DNA from: Alphaproteobacteria bacterium HT1-32 | GTDB lineage: Bacteria > Pseudomonadota > Alphaproteobacteria > Rhodospirillales > HT1-32 | Direction of reading: 5' to 3' | Assembly: GCA_009649675.1 (NCBI GenBank) | Contig: WJPL01000003.1 | Coordinates: forward strand, 533,645 to 597,644 | DNA length: 64,000 nt | Shown here: positions 44,034-52,266 of the stretch, in pieces | Layout: every line of letters starts with the position of its first letter | Numbering within the stretch: position 1 is the stretch's first letter | Notes under the pieces: model-generated | What the model was told of the DNA's origin: nothing | Seen by the model: the letters and a program-made list of their open reading frames with translations, nothing else | Databases searched by the model: none | Position numbers and translations under genes: made by a program

Positions 44034-44121
44034 AGGGCTCTCCGGGAACAGAAATCACAGAGACTGATAACTGCTGACTCAACGCGTAATCTTCAAGCCC
44101 CAATGCGAGCAATTCGCAAGA

Positions 44122-44508
44122 TCATGCCTCGCCGGACTCGAGAAATTCACGTAAATACAAATCAGACTTCCCCATATCGCGGAAGACTACGTCAAGCAGT
44201 GAACGGAGTTCCTTGCCGATATCCGGTGGTTTCATCCTGCGTCCCTCCTCGATCCGGTGCAACAGCTCCTCATGCTCTTTGGCATGAGCCTCAGCCTCCG
44301 GATAACCGATCTTTTGCATGAATATCTCTTCATTCCGGAAATGTTCTTTCAGCATTCTCCCAATTCTGGAGAGCGACAGATGAAGATTATCCGAACTACC
44401 GGACTGAAAGCTCTGCTTGATGTCGCCAATCTCGCTCAGAATCGTCTGGTGCTCTGCGTCGATTGACTCAACGCCGATAAGAAAACTATCGGGTATCTTG
44501 TATTGCAT
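44122..44508 (-). CDS. Bacteriohemerythrin-like protein with an altered C-terminal ligand site
   Basis: 128-residue four-helix protein of the hemerythrin family, which binds oxygen at a di-iron centre. Ligands are seen at His20 (DAEHQTIL), His56 and Glu60 (HFRNEE), His75 and His79 (HAKEHE). The final H-I-x-x-x-D motif is changed: the matching place reads DMGKSD (Asp111 to Asp116), so the sixth His seems missing. The site may bind a changed metal centre or have lost oxygen binding. Next to a PAS protein and an MCP, but on the opposite strand, it may serve as an oxygen or redox sensor for taxis. Confidence 0.85.
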   Translation of the reverse strand: MQYKIPDSFLIGVESIDAEHQTILSEIGDIKQSFQSGSSDNLHLSLSRIGRMLKEHFRNEEIFMQKIGYPEAEAHAKEHEELLHRIEEGRRMKPPDIGKELRSLLDVVFRDMGKSDLYLREFLESGEA

Positions 44509-44639
44509 TTGCCTGCCCTTTCGAACCTTAGAAGTACTAAAGGCCAGCCGGATATAAAACTACGCACTTTCACTTATATAACGACAACCGCAATTTGATT
44601 AAGGTTATTCCGACATCAGATACGGGGAGGCAGAAGGTC

Positions 44640-45164
44640 ATGAGTACATCAGGAAACGAACGTTTTTTCGACAAAGATGATATCATTGTCAGCAAGACAG
44701 ACCTCAAGGGTCGTCTGACCTATGCGAACGATATCTTCCTGTCGATAGCCGATTACAAGGAAGCCGAAGTTCTCGGGCAACCGCACAGCGTTATCCGTCA
44801 CCCCGAGATGCCCCGCGCGATATTCAAACTGCTCTGGGACTCAATCAGTTCCGGCAGGGAAATCTTCGCCTATGTCGTCAATCAGACAAAGTTCGGAGAC
44901 TATTACTGGGTTCTTGCCCATGTCACACCAAGCCGAGACAACAAGGGTGAAATCAACGGATATCATTCAAACCGTCGCGTACCCGACCGGCAGATCATTC
45001 AGGATACGATTATTCCGATGTACCGGAAAATGCAGAAACTGGAAGACAGTATGCCCAACCGCAAAGACGGAATGGCTGCCTCCGAAAAACTGCTCACGGA
45101 CTTTCTCCAGGGAAAAAACCAGAGCTACGACGAATTCATCGCCCGTATACAACAAGCGGCATAA
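44640..45164 (+). CDS. Aer-like PAS domain protein
   Basis: 174-residue soluble protein with one PAS domain of the aerotaxis type: [45 protein letters not shown] and the conserved [13 protein letters not shown], all like the FAD-binding PAS of Aer. The rest is a short helical tail without signalling domain. ATG 44640 follows GGGGAGG. Eleven bases after its stop begins an MCP gene, so this looks like an Aer protein split into a sensor and a signalling chain. FAD binding is likely but not proven. Confidence 0.88.
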   Translation: MSTSGNERFFDKDDIIVSKTDLKGRLTYANDIFLSIADYKEAEVLGQPHSVIRHPEMPRAIFKLLWDSISSGREIFAYVVNQTKFGDYYWVLAHVTPSRDNKGEINGYHSNRRVPDRQIIQDTIIPMYRKMQKLEDSMPNRKDGMAASEKLLTDFLQGKNQSYDEFIARIQQAA

Positions 45165-45175
45165 AGAGATCCAAA

Positions 45176-46327
45176 ATGTATATTGCATCAGGCAAAAATG
45201 AAATTGATGAGATCCTCGCGGTCTGCAAGGCCGTTGCCAACGGAGATTTCAACGCCCGTATCACCAACAGCAAATCGACAGGCAAATCGCTCGAACTGGT
45301 CCATGCGATCAACCGTCTGATTGACAGAACAGATGCCTTTGTTCGCGAAGCGGCGGCAACCATGGAACATGTTCAGCACAACAAATATTACCGGCGTATA
45401 TCAACAACCGGCATGGTCGGAGACTTTCTGGCAGCAGCCGAGGTTATCAATGCCGCCACCATGAACGTAGAGGAACGGGTTCAGAACTTCTCGAAAATTG
45501 TAGGCGGGTTCGAGACAACCGTAGGCGAAGTCGTATCAACGATTTCATCCGCAGCCACAGAGCTGCGCAGTTCTGCCGAAACCATGAACACAACCGCAGA
45601 CAGTACCAGCCATCAGGCAACAACGGTTGCCGCCGCGGCTGAAGAAGCATCGGTCAATGTCCAGACCGTTGCAGCCGCTGCCGAAGAACTGTCATCTTCC
45701 ATTACCGAAATCAGCCGTCAGGTCGGCAGTTCTGCGTCTATCGCCGAAGCAGCTGTGACCAATGCCGGGAATGCTTCAGAACGGATCAAACAGACATCAG
45801 CCGCCGCAGGAGAGATCAGCGAAGTCCTGACACTGATCGAAGATATTGCCGAAAAGACAAATCTTCTTGCCCTTAACGCCACCATTGAAGCAGCCCGTGC
45901 CGGTGAAGCCGGCAAGGGCTTTGCCGTTGTCGCCTCCGAAGTAAAGGATCTGGCGAAACAGACAGCCAGAGCCACGGACCAGATTCGCGACCGTATTGGC
46001 GCCATGACGTCGGCGACACAGGAAACAGTGACCGCTGTTAATGAAATCAACGAGATCATTGGCAAGATCAAGGAAAACAGTCTGGGCATTACCGATGCCA
46101 TGAACCAGCAACGTGACGCCACAAACGAAATTGCCGCAAATGTAGAGCAGGCATCCGCAGGGACATCCGAAGTTACCAGCAGCATACAGAACGTGACGGC
46201 GGCTGCGATTGAAACCGGCAATGCAGCCGGCGATATCCTCAGCGCCTCAACCGAGCTGTCGCGACAGGGAGAAGTCCTCAGCATCGAGGTTGAAAAATTC
46301 CTCGCTGAAGTCCGGAAAATAACCTGA
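45176..46327 (+). CDS. Methyl-accepting chemotaxis protein, cytoplasmic
   Basis: 383-residue chemoreceptor with no membrane segment. The first 100 residues hold a HAMP-like part ([37 protein letters not shown]), followed by the long coiled coil and the hairpin tip [39 protein letters not shown] that contacts CheA and CheW. It is translated right after the Aer-like PAS protein and probably takes its input from it, or from the nearby hemerythrin. No sensory domain of its own is visible. Confidence 0.92.
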   Translation: MYIASGKNEIDEILAVCKAVANGDFNARITNSKSTGKSLELVHAINRLIDRTDAFVREAAATMEHVQHNKYYRRISTTGMVGDFLAAAEVINAATMNVEERVQNFSKIVGGFETTVGEVVSTISSAATELRSSAETMNTTADSTSHQATTVAAAAEEASVNVQTVAAAAEELSSSITEISRQVGSSASIAEAAVTNAGNASERIKQTSAAAGEISEVLTLIEDIAEKTNLLALNATIEAARAGEAGKGFAVVASEVKDLAKQTARATDQIRDRIGAMTSATQETVTAVNEINEIIGKIKENSLGITDAMNQQRDATNEIAANVEQASAGTSEVTSSIQNVTAAAIETGNAAGDILSASTELSRQGEVLSIEVEKFLAEVRKIT

Positions 46328-46419
46328 CCCGGGTCTCCCGCTGATCGGAATCTCAGCGAACACGACGTTATCGCCAAACCGTGAACCGAGTTTAGCAACC
46401 TCTGGCCCGGTAATGCGTT

Positions 46420-46457
46420 AGTCTCCGTAATCGTCCTGATAACGGAGACTTCCCTTG
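46420..46457 (+). promoter_or_regulatory. Hairpin that pairs with the ribosome-binding site of the TPR gene
   Basis: AGTCTCCGT (46420-46428) pairs perfectly with ACGGAGACT (46442-46450), with 13 bases between. The right arm contains GGAG, the only ribosome site for TTG 46455. Folded mRNA would block starting of translation. It may instead be a protein-binding palindrome in DNA. Confidence 0.5.
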
Positions 46458-47864
46458 CTGATTGATCCTCCTGCCTACACGGCACCTGCCGACTGTCGTG
46501 GTGTTCCCGTCTCCTGTCAGAATGCCGCTGCCCTCGACGGACTTGAAAAGGCTCTGATCTGCGCCCTCTCCTTTCGTGGTGATGCCATCGCCGAGATCGA
46601 CCAGGTACTGGATTCCCATCCCGACTTCATCATGGGCCACCTGTTCAAGGCGGCCTGGCTGACCCAGGCAATGGAAACCCGGATATATGACGACATGGTG
46701 GCTGCCTGGAACCGGGCCAGTCAGCTGGCCGGAAATGCCAATGAACGGGAACTCGGACATCTCACCGCCATAAAACACTGGATTGACGGCGATTTTCACC
46801 GGGCCGTACAGGTGTGGGAAGACATTCTGACCCATTGGCCACTCGACCTCATGGCCCTCCAGCAAGCCCATCTCAGCCATGTTCTGCTTGGTGATACGGA
46901 TGGCCAGCGCGACACCGTTGCCCGGGTTTTTTCCCTGTGGGACGAATCCTTGCCCGGTTATGAATTCGTGCTTGGTTTCTATGCCTTTGGTCTGGAGGAA
47001 AACGGCGATTATCACCGGGCAGAGGAACTGGCCCGCCAGGCACTCGCCATCCGACCGGACAATCCCTATTCCGTTCATGCCGTCGCCCATGTGATGGAAA
47101 TGCAGGGTCGTCAGCATGGCGGTATCCGGTTCATGGCAGATTACCAGCGCTACTGGGGCGACTCCAATTTTGCCAACCATCTGTGGTGGCATACATCGCT
47201 GTTTCATATCGATATCGGCCAGACAGACCGTGCCCTGAACATCTATGACGCCCATCTGCGCTCTCAGGAACATGACGGCGACAAATATGAAGAGCTGGAT
47301 GCTTCTGCCCTGCTCTGGCGGTTGCGGCTGCTTGATGTCGATACCGGTTCGCGCTGGCGGCAACTGGCCGAGAAGTGGGAACCTTCTGCCATCGATACGC
47401 TTTACGCCTTCAACGACGTTCACGCGATGATGGCCTTTGTCTCCGACGACCGCACCGATGCACAACATGCGCTGCTGACCGCGAACGAGCGATATCTGGA
47501 GAATGCCAGCGACGCGAACGCTGCCATGAGTCGCGAAATCGGCCTGCCATTTTGCCTCGCCATGCAGGATTTCCATCATGAAAGATATGGTGATTGCGTC
47601 GACCGTCTGCTCCCGGTCCGCTATCGTACCTGGCGGCTTGGCGGCAGCCGGGCACAGCGCGATATCATCGGCTGGACCCTGCTGGAAGCCGCCCTGCGCG
47701 CCCGGCGCTTTGAACTGGCGCTGGCGCTGGCAAATGAACGCTGCGCCCTGAAACCCTCCAGCCCGCAGAACTGGACCTATGTATCGCGGGCGTTTGCCGG
47801 TCTTGGCAAAACCTGCGAGCGGGACCGCGCACAGGCCCGTGCCCAGTCCCTGATGGGGGAATAA
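46455..47864 (+). CDS. TTC38-like tetratricopeptide repeat protein
   Basis: 469-residue helical protein like TPR protein 38 (TTC38) of animals and bacteria. It is built of TPR-like repeats, for example HAVAHVMEMQGRQHGGIRFM, RAEELARQALAIRPDNPYS and the WWHTSLFHIDIGQTDRALNIYDAH segment, all family landmarks. It appears to start at TTG 46455; no ATG or GTG is near, and the GGAG is eight bases away. The biochemical role is unknown. It has no signal peptide, so it is cytoplasmic. The following glycerophosphotransferase-like gene starts 84 bp later. Confidence 0.87.
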   Translation: MLIDPPAYTAPADCRGVPVSCQNAAALDGLEKALICALSFRGDAIAEIDQVLDSHPDFIMGHLFKAAWLTQAMETRIYDDMVAAWNRASQLAGNANERELGHLTAIKHWIDGDFHRAVQVWEDILTHWPLDLMALQQAHLSHVLLGDTDGQRDTVARVFSLWDESLPGYEFVLGFYAFGLEENGDYHRAEELARQALAIRPDNPYSVHAVAHVMEMQGRQHGGIRFMADYQRYWGDSNFANHLWWHTSLFHIDIGQTDRALNIYDAHLRSQEHDGDKYEELDASALLWRLRLLDVDTGSRWRQLAEKWEPSAIDTLYAFNDVHAMMAFVSDDRTDAQHALLTANERYLENASDANAAMSREIGLPFCLAMQDFHHERYGDCVDRLLPVRYRTWRLGGSRAQRDIIGWTLLEAALRARRFELALALANERCALKPSSPQNWTYVSRAFAGLGKTCERDRAQARAQSLMGE

Positions 47865-47948
47865 GCCCGCCTCACCTCACACAGAGCCGGTTGTGATCGG
47901 AAATGCGTGAACCTATGCTGATGGCCCTGAACATCACGTATTCCGGGC

Positions 47949-49178
47949 ATGACCGAAAATCCTTACGCCAGCGACATTCTCCGTCACCTCGAACGGATCA
48001 GCCTGCGAAAACGGAAAAGTCCGGTCGTCCTGTTTTTCGGACGGGACGGTGCCTTCTCGGACAATGCCAAATATCTCTATCTCGACGCTGTCGCCGGTGA
48101 CTACGGGTTTGATCCGCTCTGGGTGACCGCCGATACCGCCATTGCCAGTCTTCTGGCAACGCAGTCCCTGCCCGTACTGTTGCTGGATAGTCCGCCGAAG
48201 GAGGCTTTGCGTATCCTCCTGAAAGCGGCGGTTGCGGTGTTTTGCATCAATCCCAACGATGTCTTTGCTGATCCGCATATCCGGGCATCTGTTGAAGGGG
48301 CCTTCCGGCTGCAGCTCTGGCATGGCGTATTCGCCGGACCGCAGGACCTGCAGGTCACAGATCTCGCCCCACTTCTGAATCCGCGGCTGACCTATCAGCT
48401 GTATGGTGCCAGCAGCATAGACGCCGTCCTGTCCCCGGCAGCCCGTTATGACGACCGCTTTGCCGAAGCCTTCGGCGCCACCGAAGTATTGCGGGACGGC
48501 TATCCCCGAAACGAGGTGCTGTTTCGCGAACCGACAGAACAAGACTGTCTGGGGGCCTTCCGCATTCCAGACCAACTGAAAGTCAGCGGCGGCCGGAATA
48601 TCCTCTATTGTCCCTCTCACACCCGTGTCGGCACACCGGCCTGGCGGGAAAGCTGGCTGCTCGACAAATTCCGGGAAGCGCATGAGACATCCGGTGTCAC
48701 TATTTTCATCAAGCCACATCCGTTTGAAGCCGCGATCGCGCCGGCATCACGTTCCCTTGCCCCCGGACTGCATCTCATCGCCGCCCTCGACGATATCTAT
48801 CCTGCCCTGCGCGATTTCGATCTGCTGATCTCCGACTATTCATCCCTGATGGATGACTTTCACCTAACCGGCAAACCGATGCTGGTGCTGCAAACCCCGC
48901 AGACCGAGAAAGTCCGCCAGCATCTGCTGCTGCCGGATCTGCATTACCGCAACCTTGCGCCTGTCGTGACGGCAGACGATCTGCCTGTTGCGATAGAGGC
49001 GGCTTTCGGTGATCGCCCCTCAAAGCCGGTCAGCAGCATTTATACCGAAGATCATCACGGCTCAGCCGCCCGCCTGAACCACTATATCGCCGGACAGGTA
49101 CGACAACGTTGTACCGTCCGTTATCGTGTTACGGATCTGAATGGCCAGAAATCCGGTTCCGGAGATAGTTCCTCATGA
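47949..49178 (+). CDS. CDP-glycerol glycerophosphotransferase family protein (TagF/TagB-like)
   Basis: 409-residue enzyme of the GT-B type that in Gram-positives adds glycerol phosphate units to teichoic acid; in Gram-negatives such proteins make capsule or other phosphopolymers. Motifs include the LQLWHGVFAG segment, FIKPHPFEAAI and DLLISDYSSLMDDFHLTGKPML, with the two histidines and the SDYSS nucleotide-binding part. The start ATG 47949 has a poor ribosome site. It overlaps the next gene by ATGA, so the two are probably co-translated and work on the same polymer. Confidence 0.85.
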   Translation: MTENPYASDILRHLERISLRKRKSPVVLFFGRDGAFSDNAKYLYLDAVAGDYGFDPLWVTADTAIASLLATQSLPVLLLDSPPKEALRILLKAAVAVFCINPNDVFADPHIRASVEGAFRLQLWHGVFAGPQDLQVTDLAPLLNPRLTYQLYGASSIDAVLSPAARYDDRFAEAFGATEVLRDGYPRNEVLFREPTEQDCLGAFRIPDQLKVSGGRNILYCPSHTRVGTPAWRESWLLDKFREAHETSGVTIFIKPHPFEAAIAPASRSLAPGLHLIAALDDIYPALRDFDLLISDYSSLMDDFHLTGKPMLVLQTPQTEKVRQHLLLPDLHYRNLAPVVTADDLPVAIEAAFGDRPSKPVSSIYTEDHHGSAARLNHYIAGQVRQRCTVRYRVTDLNGQKSGSGDSSS

Positions 49179-50368
49179 GACTGATATCCAGAACAGTAAC
49201 TGTCGCCACCTGTCTGCTCATCACCGGGTGTCAGACACATATTCCCCGGCAGATGCCAGAAGTCCTGGAAAACCCGGCTATCTCCAGACCGGGGAGTGTT
49301 TTCATCCCCGCAACAACCATCAGAGACAACCGGAACGCACTGGCTGCACGCTGCCTGCGATCCGCAACCCCTGAAGACCCCATAATTTCCGTTCAGGCAC
49401 CTGCCGGTTACGGACTGGATGACCGCTATATCAAGGCATCCCACGCCATTATACGGATGGGAACAGGCTGCCTCGGAAACGATGACCAGCAATGCCGGTC
49501 CGTTGTCCAAATGGCTGCCAGCTGGGCTGATGCAAATGCCTCCATCGTCAACCGGACAGCGGCAGATGACGGCCAGTTCTGGAACGACACACTGACCGTG
49601 AACCTGTATGTCGCCCGCCCTTTCATCGGTGCCTATTCCATCGCCCGGGCACGCGGCTTCTCGGATGATGCGACGGATTTGCGAGTCAAAACCTGGATGA
49701 GTCATCTGCTCACCCAAGCCTCTCACATGATGCGGGATGGTACATTCTACCGGGAGGCGGGAATGAACAACGCCCCGAAGGCCGCGCATAATCATGCGGC
49801 TGCTTCTGCTGCCGCCTGGATGGCCTTTGGTGCGCAGTGGAACAGTCCTGAGGCCTTCAGACATGGCATTGAACAATGGTTCATTTCACTGCGTACCATG
49901 CGTGAGGACGGCAGCATGCCGATTGAGACAAGACGCGGTGCAAGGGCCATTTTCTATCAGGGACGAATTCTGAATGCGCTGGCGTCAATTGCTGTCATGG
50001 CTGATGTTCAGGGAATTGACCTCTGGTCAAAGTCGCCGACCCAGACATCAACCATTCACAACGCTGTCCACTTCATGCTGAAGGCGGTAGACGACCCTGC
50101 TGTCGTCTTTCCCTATGCCCGGGCAAATGTCGCACCGGGACCGGATAAAAACTGGAGTAATCCTTATCTTGGCAGTCTGGACGGCGCTCTGGCCTGGATG
50201 ATTCCTTACATGCATCGCTTCCCGGATCACCCCAACACGGCTGCCATTCTGAATGCCGGCCAGCGCACAGGCTGGCAGACAAAAATGATCACAGTCGCCC
50301 TGAACCGGACATCACTGGGAACTGACTGGCTCGGATTCGATGCCGCCTGCAGATTCGGGAAGCTTTAG
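49175..50368 (+). CDS. Alginate-lyase-like (PL5-type) lipoprotein
   Basis: 397-residue protein with a lipoprotein signal (MRLISRTVTVATCLLITGC, lipobox LITGC). The body is an alpha-toroid like AlgL: MNNAPKAAHNHAAASAAAWMAFGA corresponds to the NNHxYW region, and DGSMPIETRRGARAIFYQGRILNALASIAVMA to DGxLPxE..RGxRALxYH. The catalytic His of NNH is shifted to HNH, and the Tyr is Phe or elsewhere (IFYQ), so activity on alginate is not certain. It shares 4 bp with the glycerophosphotransferase-like gene and may trim its polymer in the periplasm. Confidence 0.75.
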   Translation: MRLISRTVTVATCLLITGCQTHIPRQMPEVLENPAISRPGSVFIPATTIRDNRNALAARCLRSATPEDPIISVQAPAGYGLDDRYIKASHAIIRMGTGCLGNDDQQCRSVVQMAASWADANASIVNRTAADDGQFWNDTLTVNLYVARPFIGAYSIARARGFSDDATDLRVKTWMSHLLTQASHMMRDGTFYREAGMNNAPKAAHNHAAASAAAWMAFGAQWNSPEAFRHGIEQWFISLRTMREDGSMPIETRRGARAIFYQGRILNALASIAVMADVQGIDLWSKSPTQTSTIHNAVHFMLKAVDDPAVVFPYARANVAPGPDKNWSNPYLGSLDGALAWMIPYMHRFPDHPNTAAILNAGQRTGWQTKMITVALNRTSLGTDWLGFDAACRFGKL

Positions 50369-51063
50369 CAGCCAGACCTTTTATCCGCTTCATTACGACC
50401 AGCCGGGCTGGTCTCGCCGGGGAAGAACGGTTCTTCCTCATCCGTCTGCCATGCCGGGTATTTCTGCATGACGGTCGCGAAAAGGTCTGAATTCAGCACA
50501 TCCTGAAGCCATTTCTGAACTTTTGGCAAAGCCAGCCCGTCGAACCAGTCCTTGTCGACATGCGCAAACTGGCGGACGAAGGGCGCAATCGCCGCATCAG
50601 CCATTGAGAACCTGTCGCCAAACAGAAAATCCGACCGGTTCAGCCGGGATTCCAGAGTCTCCAGAAATGTCACCCCTTCCAAACGATGATGGACGGGGTC
50701 GACATTCTCGTAACGTCCGGGATATTTGTAGCGATCCAGATGATGCTTGAAGTTGCTGTCGCTTGTCGCAATCAACTCCGCCATCTCATCTGCCATGCCG
50801 GGAGCAGGCAGCCATCCTTCCGGGTCATGACGATCCAGCGCCCATTTCATGATCTCCTCGCTCTCTTCGATCACCCGGCCATCAGGCAGAACCAGTACCG
50901 GCACAGTGCCTTTCGGTGAAGCCTCAAGCATCTCCGGCGGCTTGTTTCGCAGCACCACTTCCCGAAGGGCGCAGGTCTGGCCACTGACGGCAATCGCCAT
51001 CCGCGCCCGCATGGCATAGGGACAACGGCGAAAGGAATAGAGAACCGGTAATGCGCCGGGCAT
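50365..51063 (-). CDS. Glutathione S-transferase family protein
   Basis: 232-residue GST with thioredoxin-like N-terminal domain (VLYSFRRCPYAMRARMAI, then EASPKGTVPVLVLPDGRVIEESEEI with the cis-Pro and Glu-Ser that hold glutathione) and an all-helical C-terminal domain. The Cys in CPYA resembles omega or glutaredoxin-like classes. It begins at the stop of trhO (TGATG), so both are one transcript. It overlaps the convergent lyase-like gene end by 4 bp. The substrate is unknown. Confidence 0.9.
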   Translation of the reverse strand: MPGALPVLYSFRRCPYAMRARMAIAVSGQTCALREVVLRNKPPEMLEASPKGTVPVLVLPDGRVIEESEEIMKWALDRHDPEGWLPAPGMADEMAELIATSDSNFKHHLDRYKYPGRYENVDPVHHRLEGVTFLETLESRLNRSDFLFGDRFSMADAAIAPFVRQFAHVDKDWFDGLALPKVQKWLQDVLNSDLFATVMQKYPAWQTDEEEPFFPGETSPAGRNEADKRSGC

Positions 51064-52010
51064 CAGGACACCTCGTCCGGCAACTTCCCGGCCTTGCTGA
51101 ATTCGGCGCCGACATGCGCTTCACCCCGGTTTTCTGCCATTTCAACCTGTGCCTGACGCTCTGCATAACGTTTCCGCTGCTCTTCACTGCGTTCATCAAT
51201 GCAATAGCCGCAGGAAACGCCGGGAACATAACTGGCTGAGTCCCGGTCGGCCTTGCTGAGCGGACGGCGACAGGCATGACAGAGCTCATGCTCACCGATC
51301 TCCAGACCGTGACCAACGGCCACCCGGTGATCAAAGACAAAGCATTCCCCCCGCCAGCGGCTTTCCGTTTCCGGCACCGCCTCCAGATATTTCAGAATCC
51401 CACCTTTCAGGTGATAGACATCCTCAACCCCGTGATGTTTCAGGAATGATGTCGCCTTCTCACAGCGAATCCCCCCGGTACAGAACATCGCAACCTTTTT
51501 GCTTTCCAGTTCTGTCCGGTGATCCTCAAACCATTTCGGAAAATCTCGAAAGGTTGGTGTCTTGGGGTTGATGGCACCATCAAAACTGCCGATTTCCACC
51601 TCATAGTCATTTCGTGTGTCGATGACGACGACATCCGGATCAGCGATCAGGTCGTTCCAGTCCAGAGGGTCAACATAGGTGCCGACTTCCCGTACCGGAT
51701 CAATATCCGGAACGCCAAGCGCCACAATTTCCTTCTTCAGCCGAACCTTCAGCCGATAGAATGGCATGGTCTCTGCTGTCGATTCCTTATGTTCCAGCGC
51801 CAGACAGCCGGGAAGTGCCCGTAAAGTTGCCATCGCCGCATCAATTCCGCTTCGGGAACCCGCGATCGTGCCATTCACCCCTTCTCCCGCAAGCAGAACA
51901 GTGCCACGCAGTTCATGCTCACGCAGAGCGGCTGCAAGCGGCTCTCGCAGGGCCGAAGGATCATCAAAGCGGGTGAAATGGTAGAAAGCCGAAACGATAA
52001 TGTCAGTCAT
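51063..52010 (-). CDS. trhO: tRNA uridine(34) hydroxylase TrhO (YceA-like rhodanese)
   Basis: 315-residue enzyme that adds the 5-hydroxyl group to U34 of some tRNAs, using oxygen. It has the N-terminal acylphosphatase-like domain ([28 protein letters not shown]), a rhodanese domain with the active-site [10 protein letters not shown], and a C-terminal zinc-like cysteine region (CHACRRP and CGYC). The length is usual. It is near tRNA-Glu(UUC) but separate from it. Strong family recognition. Confidence 0.94.
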   Translation of the reverse strand: MTDIIVSAFYHFTRFDDPSALREPLAAALREHELRGTVLLAGEGVNGTIAGSRSGIDAAMATLRALPGCLALEHKESTAETMPFYRLKVRLKKEIVALGVPDIDPVREVGTYVDPLDWNDLIADPDVVVIDTRNDYEVEIGSFDGAINPKTPTFRDFPKWFEDHRTELESKKVAMFCTGGIRCEKATSFLKHHGVEDVYHLKGGILKYLEAVPETESRWRGECFVFDHRVAVGHGLEIGEHELCHACRRPLSKADRDSASYVPGVSCGYCIDERSEEQRKRYAERQAQVEMAENRGEAHVGAEFSKAGKLPDEVS

Positions 52011-52084
52011 GCCGCATCAAAGGGTTTGTTTCCCTATCCGTCAATATATGAGGCCCTGAGCAAATGGTTGAACAGGCGAACAGG

Positions 52085-52104
52085 ACTGCCCGAAGGGCAG
52101 TTTT
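52085..52104 (+). repeat. Small hairpin between trhO and tRNA-Glu
   Basis: ACTGCCC (52085-52091) and GGGCAGT (52095-52101) enclose GAA; TTTT follows in the plus direction. Both neighbours are on the minus strand, where no T-run follows, so its value as terminator of the tRNA is doubtful. Confidence 0.35.
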
Positions 52105-52130
52105 ATGACAAAATGTGGGGAGAGATAAAA

Positions 52131-52206
<76 letters not shown>

Positions 52207-52266
52207 GCTAGAGGAGGGCCTATGTAACCGTGGCCGCGGATGAAATCAAGCGGTCAAAAATAAAAA

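Noticed and set aside
44528-44540. TTAGAAGTACTAA before the hemerythrin gene as an Irr-type iron box
   Set aside because: Only part of the TTTAGAA-N3-TTCTAAA consensus is present and spacing is off by one; the evidence is too thin.
46392-47579. 395-codon open frame on the minus strand opposite the TPR gene
   Set aside because: The plus-strand TTC38-like protein carries family landmarks through its whole length; the minus frame has none and would end inside the hairpin region.
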